Positions 7,625-15,689 of a DNA stretch of 23,984 bases are shown here, in pieces; the stretch's first letter is position 1; each line of letters opens with the position of its first letter. Origin of the DNA: DAOTVY01 sp041082245 (GTDB taxonomy: Bacteria; Chloroflexota; Chloroflexia; DTKN01); assembly GCA_041082245.1 (NCBI GenBank), contig JBDOIE010000143.1, positions 1-23,984 of the forward strand. The letters run 5' to 3'. Below the pieces are notes generated by a model, which was not told the origin of the DNA, did not search any database, and saw nothing but the letters and a program-made list of their open reading frames with translations. The translations under genes were made by a program, and so were the position numbers.

Positions 7625-7750
7625 GGCGACCAGAAGTGTGTGGCCCAAGTCAATGAACCGGGAGCACGTTGTCTTCCCCAGGGCGATGCGCTCTCAGTGC
7701 CCGGGGTTATCTCGGCGCGCTATGGCTTCGGGAAGCCAGGAGGTATAGCC

Positions 7751-9412
7751 ATGCCAGGTTACCGGGTTTACCTAGAGATCGCGGCAGACGGCCGCACGAT
7801 GGCGCACGTGCCGGAACTGCCCGGTTGTATGGTGCTTGCGTCAAACCGCGATGCGGCCCTGCAGCAACTCCCCCAGGCGGTTCGCGAGTGCTGGGCATGG
7901 CTGCGTCGTCACGGGGAGCCCGCGCCGCCCGAGGAAGAGGAAATCGCGCTCGAGGTCGCCGGGGAAAGCGTGGGGTATGGGCCCTTTGCCTCGGGCGACG
8001 CGGCTGCCCTTTTCCCTCCGGACGAGCTCGCCGTTACACCGGAGGAGGTGGAGCTCTACCTGCGACGGATGGCGTACAGCCGCGAGGACCTCCTTTCTCT
8101 CGCGGGAGACCTGCCCGAGGAGACACTGGACTTCCGGTTATCCTCCCAAGCGCGGAGCGTTCGTGAGATCCTGCGGCATATCGGGCGCGCGGAAACGTGG
8201 TATGTTTCGCGTCTCATTCCCCCGGAGCGTCTGCCAGAGGAATGGGATCATGCCGAGGAGCTCCCCCTCTACGAATTCCTGGCGATGGAACGACGCACCG
8301 CAGTGGCGTGCCTCCGCGGACTCTCCGAGCGCGAGCGCGCAGAAGTTTACCATCCCTCGTACTGGACCCAGCATCCCGAGGAGCCTTGGACGGCACGCAA
8401 GGTATTGCGTCGCTTCCTGGAGCACGAGCGGGAACACACGGTGGAGATCCGCAGCGTGCTGGGCTTCCGGCGGCGGCAGTTCCTGGCGCAGCTCGCGGCG
8501 GCTCGGGCCGGCCTGCTGGCCTCGCTCCTGCACCTGGATGAGGAAACACTGTTGCGTTCCATCGTGTCCGGAGAGTGGACGGCAAGGGATATCCTCGTGC
8601 ACCTGATCGGGTGGGACGCCTGGGCGCTGGAGCAGATGCGGCGGATGGTGCTCGGCGAAGTGCCCGACCTGTCCCCCGTAGCGGACCAGGATGCCTGTAA
8701 TGCCGCCGTTGTGGCGGCCTGGCGGGATCGCACCCTGGAGGACGTGCTATCCGAGCTGCACCGGGTGCGGGCGGTATGGGTGCAGTGGATGGGCGAAGTG
8801 CCCGAAGAGGCGTTTTTCCGCCGTCGGCCGATCGGCGGGGAGGACTGGCACTTCCCGGGCTGGATCGAAGTGTTCACCCGGCACGAACAGATCCATACCG
8901 GGGAACTGGCCGACTGGAAGAAGAGCCAGGGGGAGACGGCTACCGGCCCCAAAGCGCTCCTTGCGGCTGCGCTGGTGGCCGCGCGGGCAGAGCTACTGGC
9001 CGCGGCGGAGCTCGTTTCTCCCGAGGAGCGGACCACACGCCCGGTGTGTGGGGTGTGGACACTCAAGGATGTCTTCGGTCACATCGCCGACTGGGAGGCG
9101 TACCTGCTATTCGGGTTGCAGGATATGGCCGCCGGCCGCGCGCCGCAGGTGGAGGATGTCCCCGATCTGGAAGCGTGGAACCAGGCACACGCCCGGGCGC
9201 GGCGCGATCAGCCCTGGGAAGCGGTCTGGAGCGATTTCCAGAGCGTCCACCAGGCATTGATGGAGCTCCTGGGACAGATGGAGCAGGGCGAAATCGAACG
9301 GACCTTTCCCGGGGTCTGGGAAGCGCAGACCCGGCCGTATGCCTGGTTTGCGCTGGTCCTGGAGCACGACCGGGAGCACGCCGCTGACGTGCGGCGAGCG
9401 CTGTCCGCTTGA
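7751..9412 (+). CDS. HicB-like domain fused to three DinB-like domains
   Basis: A 553-residue protein. Residues 1-75 resemble the HicB antitoxin fold (YRVYLEIAADGRTMAHVPELPGC). Three DinB/YfiT-like four-helix modules follow at about 100-240, 245-390 and 400-550. Each keeps the metal triad of that superfamily, one histidine on the second helix and an HxxxH pair on the last: His143/225/229, His284/378/382, His444/539/543. All three could therefore bind metal. DinB-superfamily proteins include thiol transferases and uncharacterised damage-induced proteins; the reaction here is unknown. The ATG at 7751 is chosen because AGGAGG lies seven bases upstream and the HicB fold begins at once; the open frame to its left looks non-coding and holds a promoter. 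The RsmF-like gene follows after 19 bp. Confidence 0.85.
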   Translation: MPGYRVYLEIAADGRTMAHVPELPGCMVLASNRDAALQQLPQAVRECWAWLRRHGEPAPPEEEEIALEVAGESVGYGPFASGDAAALFPPDELAVTPEEVELYLRRMAYSREDLLSLAGDLPEETLDFRLSSQARSVREILRHIGRAETWYVSRLIPPERLPEEWDHAEELPLYEFLAMERRTAVACLRGLSERERAEVYHPSYWTQHPEEPWTARKVLRRFLEHEREHTVEIRSVLGFRRRQFLAQLAAARAGLLASLLHLDEETLLRSIVSGEWTARDILVHLIGWDAWALEQMRRMVLGEVPDLSPVADQDACNAAVVAAWRDRTLEDVLSELHRVRAVWVQWMGEVPEEAFFRRRPIGGEDWHFPGWIEVFTRHEQIHTGELADWKKSQGETATGPKALLAAALVAARAELLAAAELVSPEERTTRPVCGVWTLKDVFGHIADWEAYLLFGLQDMAAGRAPQVEDVPDLEAWNQAHARARRDQPWEAVWSDFQSVHQALMELLGQMEQGEIERTFPGVWEAQTRPYAWFALVLEHDREHAADVRRALSA

Positions 9413-9431
9413 GGGGTCCCGGAGGCAGCCC

Positions 9432-10835
9432 GTGTGCCCTGGTCATCCGGAGGAAAGGGCAATCCGATTCCCAGGGGCTTTCCTGGAGCGGATGGCGCGG
9501 CTGCTGGGGCCGGAATATCCGGCTTTCCTGGAGGCGCTCGGCCAGCCCGCGCGACAAGCGCTCCGGGTGAATACGCTGAAAGTAGAGCCGGAACGGCTGC
9601 TTTCGCTCCTCGCGATGGACCTCGCTCCTGTGCCCTGGTGCCCGGAAGCGTTCCTCCTTCCCCCTGAGGTCCACCTGGGCCGGCATCCGTTTCACGCGGC
9701 GGGGCTCTTTTACCTTCAAGAGCCCAGCGCTACCGCAGCTGTGCCGCTCCTCGATCCGCAGCCGGGAGAGCGTATCCTGGACCTGTGCGCAGCGCCCGGA
9801 GGCAAGAGCACGCATATCGCCTCCCGCCTTCGGGGGAAAGGGCTTCTCTGGGCGAACGAGCTACACCCGGGGCGTGCTCGTACCCTCCTGGAGAACCTGG
9901 AGCGGTGGGGGGTGCGGAACGCCGTGGTGAGCGTGGAACGGCCGGAGCAGCTGGCCGAGCGGCTGGAGGGGTTCTTCGACCGCGTGCTGGTGGATGCGCC
10001 CTGTTCGGGAGAAGGGCTGTTCCGGAGGGATCCAGCGGCGGCCGGCGAGTGGAGCCCTCAGGGGGTCGCCGGGTGCGCCCGGAGACAACAACGCATCCTG
10101 GAGGCGGCGGCGCGTCTGGTGCGGCCGGGGGGCGTGCTGGTGTACGCGACCTGCACTTTTTCCCCCGAGGAAAACGAGGCCGTCGTTGGGCACTTTCTGG
10201 CGACGCATGCCGGCTGGACACTGGAGGAAGGGCCGGCGTGGGCAGGGGTATCGGCGGGCCGGCCGGAGTGGGCTGGTGATGTGCCCCCCGCGATTGCGGA
10301 AACACTTCGCCGTGCTCGGCGTTTCTGGCCGCACCGGACCGCCGGTGAGGGACACTTTCTGGCACGTTTGCGGCGGCCGGAAGGACCTGCGCCGAAAGAA
10401 CCGCCCGCGTGGCGGGTGGAGATCCCCGTGCGTGCGGTGCAGGTTTTCGAGGACTTTTGCCAGGAGGCGCTTTGTGAGACGATCGAGATCGCACAGCGGG
10501 CCCTCCTCGGGGAATCGCTGCTTGCGCTGCCCGAAGGGATGCCCGAACCGGCGGGCTTGAGGTTGTTACGGGCAGGGTGGCTCCTGGGCTGGGTGCGCAA
10601 GGGACGGTTCGTCCCCAGCCACGCGCTGGCGATGGCGCTGGCGCCGGGCAAAGTACAGCGCGTGCTCGACCTGCCGGTCGAAGGGCCGGAGGTACAGGCT
10701 TTCCTGCGTGGAGAGGGACTGCGGGCGCCTGGCCCGCCCGGATGGTTGATGGTGACTGTGGCGGGGTTCTCCCTGGGCTGGGGAAAACGGGTGGGAGATC
10801 AGGTGAAGAACCACCGGCCGAGGCTGGAATGGTAA
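9432..10835 (+). CDS. RsmF/NOL1-NOP2-Sun family rRNA m5C methyltransferase
   Basis: A 467-residue SAM-dependent RNA cytosine-C5 methyltransferase, probably acting on 16S rRNA. The SAM-binding motif DLCAAPGGKS is at residues 117-126, and the two cysteines typical of RNA m5C enzymes are Cys191 (PCSGEG) and Cys241 (TCTF). After the Rossmann domain there is a C-terminal RNA-binding region ending in FSLGWGKRVGDQVKNHRP, as in RsmF-type proteins. The GTG at 9432 is preferred: GGAGG (9421-9425) lies six bases upstream, and this start keeps the conserved FPGAFLERM segment that the ATG at 9492 would remove. It is 19 bp downstream of the HicB/DinB gene and probably cotranscribed. Confidence 0.9.
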   Translation: MCPGHPEERAIRFPGAFLERMARLLGPEYPAFLEALGQPARQALRVNTLKVEPERLLSLLAMDLAPVPWCPEAFLLPPEVHLGRHPFHAAGLFYLQEPSATAAVPLLDPQPGERILDLCAAPGGKSTHIASRLRGKGLLWANELHPGRARTLLENLERWGVRNAVVSVERPEQLAERLEGFFDRVLVDAPCSGEGLFRRDPAAAGEWSPQGVAGCARRQQRILEAAARLVRPGGVLVYATCTFSPEENEAVVGHFLATHAGWTLEEGPAWAGVSAGRPEWAGDVPPAIAETLRRARRFWPHRTAGEGHFLARLRRPEGPAPKEPPAWRVEIPVRAVQVFEDFCQEALCETIEIAQRALLGESLLALPEGMPEPAGLRLLRAGWLLGWVRKGRFVPSHALAMALAPGKVQRVLDLPVEGPEVQAFLRGEGLRAPGPPGWLMVTVAGFSLGWGKRVGDQVKNHRPRLEW

Positions 10836-11124
10836 GAGGCCGCGGTAGCTCCGTCTGTCCGGAGGGTCCGGTATGGCCGCCAAGGAAGTTCGGACGGACG
10901 TGGATCGCGAGAGGTTGTCACGCTCCTCGGGTTCTTGAGAGTCACACCCGGCGCGGCGCCACCCTCAGACGCTTGAAGCAACGTCGGGCACTCCCCTGTG
11001 TCGGAGCCGATCGGGGGTTGACCCGGCGGAGTTTCTCCTCAGCGAAACGCCCCGCAGGCCGAGCAGGCGTTGCGCGAGCAGAACTCGAAGGCCCCAACCG
11101 TTCGTCGCACCTTCAACACGGGGG

Positions 11125-11157
11125 AAAAAAACCGGCTGCCGCGCTGGACGTGGCACC
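11125..11157 (-). terminator. Second terminator candidate of the H4MPT operon
   Basis: On the minus strand GGTGCC (11157-11152) can pair with GGCAGCC (11140-11134) with one bulged A and one G-U pair, followed two bases later by seven T residues (11131-11125). The T run is the strongest in this region; the stem is only moderate. Confidence 0.4.
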
Positions 11158-11288
11158 GTGTTTTCCCCGGATCCGCGTGGAAGGGTTCTTTCGCCCCGAA
11201 GCGGTTCTGCCGTTACACTTCGGGCGATCGGCAAGAAACTCGCGCCGCCGGATCCGCACGTTTTCCAGCAAGAGGCAACGCCGCCGGG

Positions 11289-11310
11289 AAAACCGGAGCG
11301 TCGCTCCTGG
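11289..11310 (-). terminator. Terminator candidate behind the metallo-hydrolase gene
   Basis: On the minus strand CC-A-GGAGC (11310-11303) pairs with GCTCCGG (11299-11293) around the loop GAC with one bulged A, followed directly by TTTT (11292-11289). It lies about 45 bp after the last stop codon of the leftward operon, the expected place for a Rho-independent terminator. Confidence 0.5.
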
Positions 11311-11353
11311 CGGAAAGCCGGACGATCGGAGAGGCGGGGTTTCCGGAGTGATG

Positions 11354-13099
11354 CTACCTGTGTGGCACAGTGCCTACCTGCAACGGCTGCGCGTAGGTGG
11401 GCAGAAGCACCGGGATCCCTGTCCCCTTGAGCTGATCCACCCACCACCCCGGCTCTTCGGTGTGCACCGGGATGAGCACTTGAGGGCGTACGGCCTTCAC
11501 GAACTCCAGCAGTTCGGGCCCGCTTGCGTGCCCCGATGCGTGGTAGCCGGACACAACGTCCACTTCGACGACCCGTCCGGTCCGATCGCGGGCCGTCACG
11601 GTCAGACCCACCGGCTCCATTTCGAAATGGTGGATCCAGTTCCACAGCCGCACCAGGTCCACCTTTTGCTCTTCGTCGTAGGCCTTGCTGTTGGAGTAAA
11701 TGTAGACGCCGCCGGGCGCTTTCCCAAGGATGTGTTCCACATCCAGGAGGTCGGCCATATCCCAGAGGCTGAAGGCAAGGATGTACTCTCCAGGGTGTGC
11801 CTTGACCTCATCTGGACCCAGGAGCTTGCCTGCGTATGCCTGCCGCGTGACCTGCTCCCACTTCTGTTGCTGGCCTTTGGGGTCGTCATACACGGCCAGG
11901 CACGGTTCCATCTTCAGATCGGGCACCGAGCTCGGATCGGCCAGGCGCATTACCGCGAGCAAGAAAGCATCTTTGGGCTGGATCAGGAGGCATCGCCCCG
12001 TCTCCCGGGCGATGTCCAGGAAGGTGATCAGGCGTTCCACGTTGCGCGGGGCAAAATCGGCGACGACCAGGTGACCCGACGCCCTGCGCACCGCAGCCAG
12101 GCAATGTTCCTGGACCTCATCTTCGGTCACGTTCTCCTCGATCCCGGCACGGGTTCCTTCGCACAGCAGAGCCACAGGAGAGAGGAGCGAGAGTTCCTCG
12201 GCAAAACGGTGGGAGAGGGCGCCCTGCTTGCCGTGGAAGCGGAGGTCCCCGGTGTAAGCGATCCAGCCGGCCGTGGTTTCCAGGGCAAAGCCGCTTGCGC
12301 CAAAGAGCGAATGATCCAGCGGCCACCATCGGAGGGTCACGGGGAAAGAACCGTCGTATGATGGAACGTCCGGGGCGGGCCGATCCTGCTTGGCCGGGCG
12401 CCAGTTCCAGAAGCTGCGCGGCCCGGCGAACGGGTCCGAGCGATCGAGGTCCCCCTCCGGTTGGCCATCGAGGAAGCCCCAGGGCCGCCAGATGTACCCT
12501 GCAGACCTGTCCGCCTCGAGCAGGCCATCCTCGCGGACCGCGTGCGGGTTCACGTAGACGACGCCCGAAGCGCCGGGCTTGCTGCAGTCCTGCATGGCCT
12601 TGGCGATCAAGGCGGTCATCCGCGAGGAGAAGACGGGGATATCGGGGCATACCGCGTCGAGGTCGCCGCTGTGGTCGAGGTGGGCATGGGAGACCAGGAT
12701 CGCATCGACGGCCGGGGCATCGCGCCGGAGGTCTCGATAGTCCGCCCGGCCCCGGAAGCGTTCCCAGAAGTCGCGGCAGGCGGCAGCGCGGTCGCACAGG
12801 GCGGTTTTCTTCCGGCTTCGTCCCGTGTCCCCCTCCTGCACCGAGACATAGGCCCGATTAAACACCGGCACGAGGTCCTCGCGGTACAGACCTTCCAGAG
12901 GCGGGAGCAGGCCCAGGGCGAGGGCATCTAGCACCCCCCGGGTGGAGCGCTCTTTTGTGAACACGCCGTCGAAGTAGTCGCTGTAGCGGCCGAACGCCTT
13001 CCCAAAGTCCAGGAGGATGCGGACGCTCCCGTCCTCCACCAGGATCTTGCTGCCGCCGATCTCACAGATGCCGCCGTAGCAGGTGATGGTCACGGGCAT
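11354..13099 (-). CDS. Metallo-beta-lactamase-fold hydrolase, RNase J/beta-CASP-like
   Basis: A 581-residue protein. The zinc site motif SHAHLDHSGD is at residues 137-146 (His138, His140, Asp142, His143), GDLRFHG supplies the bridging aspartate, and EGTRAG, SGHAS (522-526) and IPVH (543-546) resemble the later motifs of RNase J and related beta-CASP nucleases. About 100 extra residues lie between the first strands and the HxHxDH motif, unlike standard RNase J. The family cleaves phosphoester bonds in RNA, DNA or small cyclic phosphates; the substrate here is unknown. The ATG at 13099 has AAGGAGAG upstream. An alternative ATG at 13144, sharing TAATG with the stop of the beta-RFAP synthase gene, would add 15 residues. 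It is the last gene of the H4MPT operon, followed by terminator candidates. Confidence 0.85.
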   Translation of the reverse strand: MPVTITCYGGICEIGGSKILVEDGSVRILLDFGKAFGRYSDYFDGVFTKERSTRGVLDALALGLLPPLEGLYREDLVPVFNRAYVSVQEGDTGRSRKKTALCDRAAACRDFWERFRGRADYRDLRRDAPAVDAILVSHAHLDHSGDLDAVCPDIPVFSSRMTALIAKAMQDCSKPGASGVVYVNPHAVREDGLLEADRSAGYIWRPWGFLDGQPEGDLDRSDPFAGPRSFWNWRPAKQDRPAPDVPSYDGSFPVTLRWWPLDHSLFGASGFALETTAGWIAYTGDLRFHGKQGALSHRFAEELSLLSPVALLCEGTRAGIEENVTEDEVQEHCLAAVRRASGHLVVADFAPRNVERLITFLDIARETGRCLLIQPKDAFLLAVMRLADPSSVPDLKMEPCLAVYDDPKGQQQKWEQVTRQAYAGKLLGPDEVKAHPGEYILAFSLWDMADLLDVEHILGKAPGGVYIYSNSKAYDEEQKVDLVRLWNWIHHFEMEPVGLTVTARDRTGRVVEVDVVSGYHASGHASGPELLEFVKAVRPQVLIPVHTEEPGWWVDQLKGTGIPVLLPTYAQPLQVGTVPHR

Positions 13100-13143
13100 A
13101 TTGCTCTCCTTTTCCAGGAGGTTCAGCCCTGTCCTACGTGCCA

Positions 13144-14112
13144 TTATGACGGTTCCGCCGTCACCCGTACCTGCGCGCCGCGTGCCGCCGGCCGCACGGT
13201 GAACACCTGCCCGCCACCCTGCTGCGCGAGGAACCTTTCTGCGGCCTGTTCCAGTGCCGCAGCCTGCGCTTTTCCCACCGCCAGCGCATAGACGGTGGGG
13301 CCCCAGGAACTCTGGCCGGCCCCGAGCGCTCCTTCCTCCAACCAGAGGTCGATGAGGCGACCCGAGACAGGGTTCGCGTACCGGCCGCCCTGTACCGCCG
13401 CAAAAGAATCGCCCACCAGGCGCTGGATCTCGGTGAGCGCCTGGCCGAAGCGTGCTGCATCCTTCTCCACGATCGCCGGCAACATCTGCATCACGAGAAG
13501 CCGGCACAGCTTCTCGGACAGGCCTGCCGGCGATGGGGGCAACACCTGGAAGGCAGCCTGTTCCGTTTCCCCGCTCAGGCCCCGGTCGGTTTCGGGAATA
13601 GCGATTACGAACCGCCATTCCGCGGGCAGCCGGCCGCGGTAGAGCAGGGGCGGGGGCAACATGCGTCTTCCCTCAGCCGGGTGTCCGCCGTCCACCACGA
13701 ACCCGCCGTAGCGAAAGACGGCCACTCCAACCCCGGAGTGCACGCCACGGCCCAAGCGCGCGGCGATCTCCTCGACCGGGAGGTCGAGCCCGCCCAGGCG
13801 TGCCAGCGCTACCCCCACAGCCAGGGCCAGCTGCGTGCCCGAGCCCAGGCCGACGTGCGCCGGGATGCTCGAGCGCAGACAGAGATGCGCTCCTGACACC
13901 ACAGGGTAGTGCCGCAGGAACGTTTCCGCAAACGCTGCGACCCGCTCCGCTTCGGGCCCCTCGACCGCCAGCTCGCAAGCAGGACGTGCCTCGAGCATTA
14001 CATTCGGCCGGTCGATCGCGACCCCGATGCTCCCGTAGAGGCGGCCCAGCTCGCCGTTCAGGTCGAGAAAGCCCAGGTGCAGGCGGGCCGGGGTCTTAAC
14101 CTGGACGACCAT
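13144..14112 (-). CDS. mptG: Beta-ribofuranosylaminobenzene 5'-phosphate synthase (beta-RFAP synthase)
   Basis: A 322-residue GHMP-kinase-fold enzyme that condenses 4-aminobenzoate (or 4-hydroxybenzoate in archaea) with PRPP, releasing CO2 and diphosphate; this is the first committed step of the methanopterin side chain. The N-terminus KTPARLHLGFLDLNG (residues 6-20) and the glycine-rich SSIPAHVGLGSGTQLALAVG segment (81-100) are family signatures, as is ALGAGQSSWGPTVYAL in the C-terminal half. The ATG at 14112 is preferred to one six codons upstream because GAGGTG lies about six bases before it and the family begins here. It overlaps the DUF447 gene by 17 bp, so translation is probably coupled. 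Presence of this gene is strong evidence that the host makes an H4MPT-type cofactor. Confidence 0.93.
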   Translation of the reverse strand: MVVQVKTPARLHLGFLDLNGELGRLYGSIGVAIDRPNVMLEARPACELAVEGPEAERVAAFAETFLRHYPVVSGAHLCLRSSIPAHVGLGSGTQLALAVGVALARLGGLDLPVEEIAARLGRGVHSGVGVAVFRYGGFVVDGGHPAEGRRMLPPPLLYRGRLPAEWRFVIAIPETDRGLSGETEQAAFQVLPPSPAGLSEKLCRLLVMQMLPAIVEKDAARFGQALTEIQRLVGDSFAAVQGGRYANPVSGRLIDLWLEEGALGAGQSSWGPTVYALAVGKAQAAALEQAAERFLAQQGGGQVFTVRPAARGAQVRVTAEPS

Positions 14113-14659
14113 GCCTCCACCTCTCCACATACTCCCGGATCCGGGCGAGCGCTTTCATCTCCGGCTCGTCGCCCGTTTTGCGCACGATCGGTTCGCACCG
14201 TTCCAGCGCCTCGAGCACCGGCGCGAAGCCTGAAAGATGGAGCCGCGTGGCCAGGATGGCGAGTTCCACGAGCGCGTTCCGCGCGCGGTTAAAGCCCAGG
14301 AAATCGCGCTGCCATCCCCGGTGCACGACGCGACAGGCGATCTCCGCCCGTTCCTCATCCCCGCCAACGTCGATGACCTGCAGTTCCCGCCAGTAGCAGG
14401 CGCCCTGGAAGACCACCCCCGGCACGCGCACGGCCGGGAAGTGCGGCAGGAGGGGGTCCCCCAGCGCCGCCTCTACAAAGGCGAGTGCGTCGTCGGTCAC
14501 GCTGGCCACGCCGTACCCACTCGCGAGGAGGTTCGCGAAAGTGTGCGTGGTGCGGAACGGCCGGACGACGATCTCCTCCTCGCCCCACACCACGCCCATC
14601 GGCGCAAAGTTCGGCCGGCCCGCCCTGTCCAGCGTGGAAAGGATCACCTCAACGATCAA
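14096..14659 (-). CDS. DUF447 flavin-reductase-like protein
   Basis: A 187-residue protein of the DUF447 family, with an N-terminal FMN-binding split-barrel (MIVEVILSTLDRAGRPNFAP, then VVRPFRTTHTFANLL) and a helical C-terminal part. The family is found in archaea and in bacteria with H4MPT, usually near cofactor or C1 genes; no reaction is firmly assigned to my knowledge. The start is a TTG inside the end of the preceding nucleotidyltransferase gene (overlap 11 bp), with GGGTGGTGGA as probable ribosome binding site, and it overlaps the beta-RFAP synthase gene by 17 bp. Its place in the operon suggests a redox or FMN-dependent step in cofactor synthesis. Confidence 0.85.
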   Translation of the reverse strand: MIVEVILSTLDRAGRPNFAPMGVVWGEEEIVVRPFRTTHTFANLLASGYGVASVTDDALAFVEAALGDPLLPHFPAVRVPGVVFQGACYWRELQVIDVGGDEERAEIACRVVHRGWQRDFLGFNRARNALVELAILATRLHLSGFAPVLEALERCEPIVRKTGDEPEMKALARIREYVERWRHGRPG

Positions 14660-15689
14660 GGTCCACCACCCGCAAGTACTCCGCCCCCGCGCGGTGGCTG
14701 CTCCCGATCACCAGGCGGTACCAGGAGCCGCCGTCCACTTCCTCCAGTTTCCCCTGCGCTTCCACGGTTTGCCCCACGTCGGCGGCCTGGCAGAAGAGCC
14801 CCTCATAGGAGCAAACTTCCCGTACGGGCACTTGTGGGCCCTCCAGGATGCGCGCCTGTTCCAGGCGGTATACCGCCGGGAGAAAGATCGCCTCGTCCGC
14901 ATCTGAGATCACCCCTTGAAGCCTCGCTGCCCCGATGTCCCGGTAGGTGTGCTCGCCATAGGCTTCGCGGATCTCGGCATCGGAACGGGTCGGGTGCAGG
15001 GAAAGGTACCGGCGTTGCGGTCCGTAGAGGCGGTAGTTCCAGCGGCGCGCCGAAAGCCAGCGTGCATCCTGCAGCGTGAGGTGGTGCCGCGGCGCCGTTT
15101 CCTGGCACCATCGTTCCACAAAGGCACCGTCGAGCGGGTAGAGGTCCGGTATCGCATCGGCAGCCAGCGCGGCGCGCAGCCGCCGCGCGTTCTCTGCGCC
15201 GTACACGATGAGGTCGATGTCCGAAAACGAGGGATCGTGGATCCCCAGAAGGATGGAGCCGGTCACCCCCAGTTGCTCGAGGGCTACACCGGCCGCGTCG
15301 TGGATCGCCTGCGCCAGGTGGGCTACTTCTTCCTCTAAGGGATCGCGCGGCGCGCGGACGATCTCGGCCAGCCGTTCCTCCGGCCGGTAGTAGGTGCGCA
15401 CCCGCTCGTGCGGCACGAAGGAGAAACGCATGTTCCGCACCGGGCAGTACTGGACATAGTCCGGGTAGTGCGCCTCCAGGAAATCGAGCGTCTGCCCCAC
15501 CTGGTGGGCGTGGTAATAGGCGAGATTGCGGTGGTAGGCCTGCCCGGAGCGGTGCCAGCGTCCTTCCGCCGCCGGGGAGTACTTCAGGTAGGCCGTGTAA
15601 CGGTCCGGCGGGTGCAGGTACCCCACGACGCAGAAAAGGAGGCCTTCTTCCGTTTCCAGAAAGTCCCGATCCTTCGGCTTACGGTCCAC
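14649..15689 (-). CDS. Polymerase-beta-like nucleotidyltransferase A (COG1665-like)
   Basis: A 346-residue protein with a central nucleotidyltransferase core: TGSILLGIHDPSFSDIDLIVYG at about 143-164, giving the GS motif (Gly144, Ser145) and the metal-binding pair Asp157 and Asp159. The N-terminal region (EEGLLFCVVGYLHPPDRYTAYLKY) and the C-terminal region (AVYRLEQARILEG, then a small barrel-like segment) recur in gene B at 17522-18538, so the two are paralogues of one three-part architecture. It resembles uncharacterised predicted nucleotidyltransferases best known from archaea. The GTG at 15689 is inside the end of the dihydropteroate-synthase-like gene (overlap 11 bp). The substrate is unknown; the context suggests a role in H4MPT synthesis. 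Confidence 0.78.
   Translation of the reverse strand: MDRKPKDRDFLETEEGLLFCVVGYLHPPDRYTAYLKYSPAAEGRWHRSGQAYHRNLAYYHAHQVGQTLDFLEAHYPDYVQYCPVRNMRFSFVPHERVRTYYRPEERLAEIVRAPRDPLEEEVAHLAQAIHDAAGVALEQLGVTGSILLGIHDPSFSDIDLIVYGAENARRLRAALAADAIPDLYPLDGAFVERWCQETAPRHHLTLQDARWLSARRWNYRLYGPQRRYLSLHPTRSDAEIREAYGEHTYRDIGAARLQGVISDADEAIFLPAVYRLEQARILEGPQVPVREVCSYEGLFCQAADVGQTVEAQGKLEEVDGGSWYRLVIGSSHRAGAEYLRVVDLDR

Larger units (their letters stand above)
10836..11353. other. 518-bp convergent intergenic region without a recognisable gene
   Basis: The stretch separates the 3' ends of the RsmF-like gene and the metallo-hydrolase gene. Open frames exist on both strands, but their residue content (rich in R, G, S, P) and lack of ribosome binding sites suggest they are GC artefacts. 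I looked for core motifs of RNase P RNA, SRP RNA and tmRNA and saw none. Two minus-strand terminator candidates lie inside, listed separately. CCGGATCCGC occurs twice (about 11165 and 11248). A decayed gene or an unknown RNA cannot be excluded. Confidence 0.6.

Noticed and set aside
7460..7750. N-terminal extension of the HicB/DinB protein by 97 codons
   Set aside because: The extension contains an extended -10 promoter and looks non-coding; AGGAGG before the ATG at 7751 and the immediate HicB fold support the shorter protein.
10849..10864. CTCCG/CGGAG stem as terminator of the RsmF-like gene
   Set aside because: The stem has only five pairs and no T run follows.
10965..11645. Minus-strand 226-codon frame in the convergent region
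   Set aside because: It begins inside the metallo-hydrolase gene in another frame, has no ribosome binding site and shows no recognisable domain.
10577..12361. Plus-strand open frame of 594 codons across the convergent region and the metallo-hydrolase gene
   Set aside because: It starts inside the RsmF-like gene and is mostly antisense to the metallo-hydrolase, with arginine-rich low-information sequence and no family motif.
13145..13618. N-terminal extension of the metallo-hydrolase into the beta-RFAP synthase gene
   Set aside because: This stretch is an out-of-frame reading of mptG and has no domain; the MBL fold begins at the ATG at 13099.
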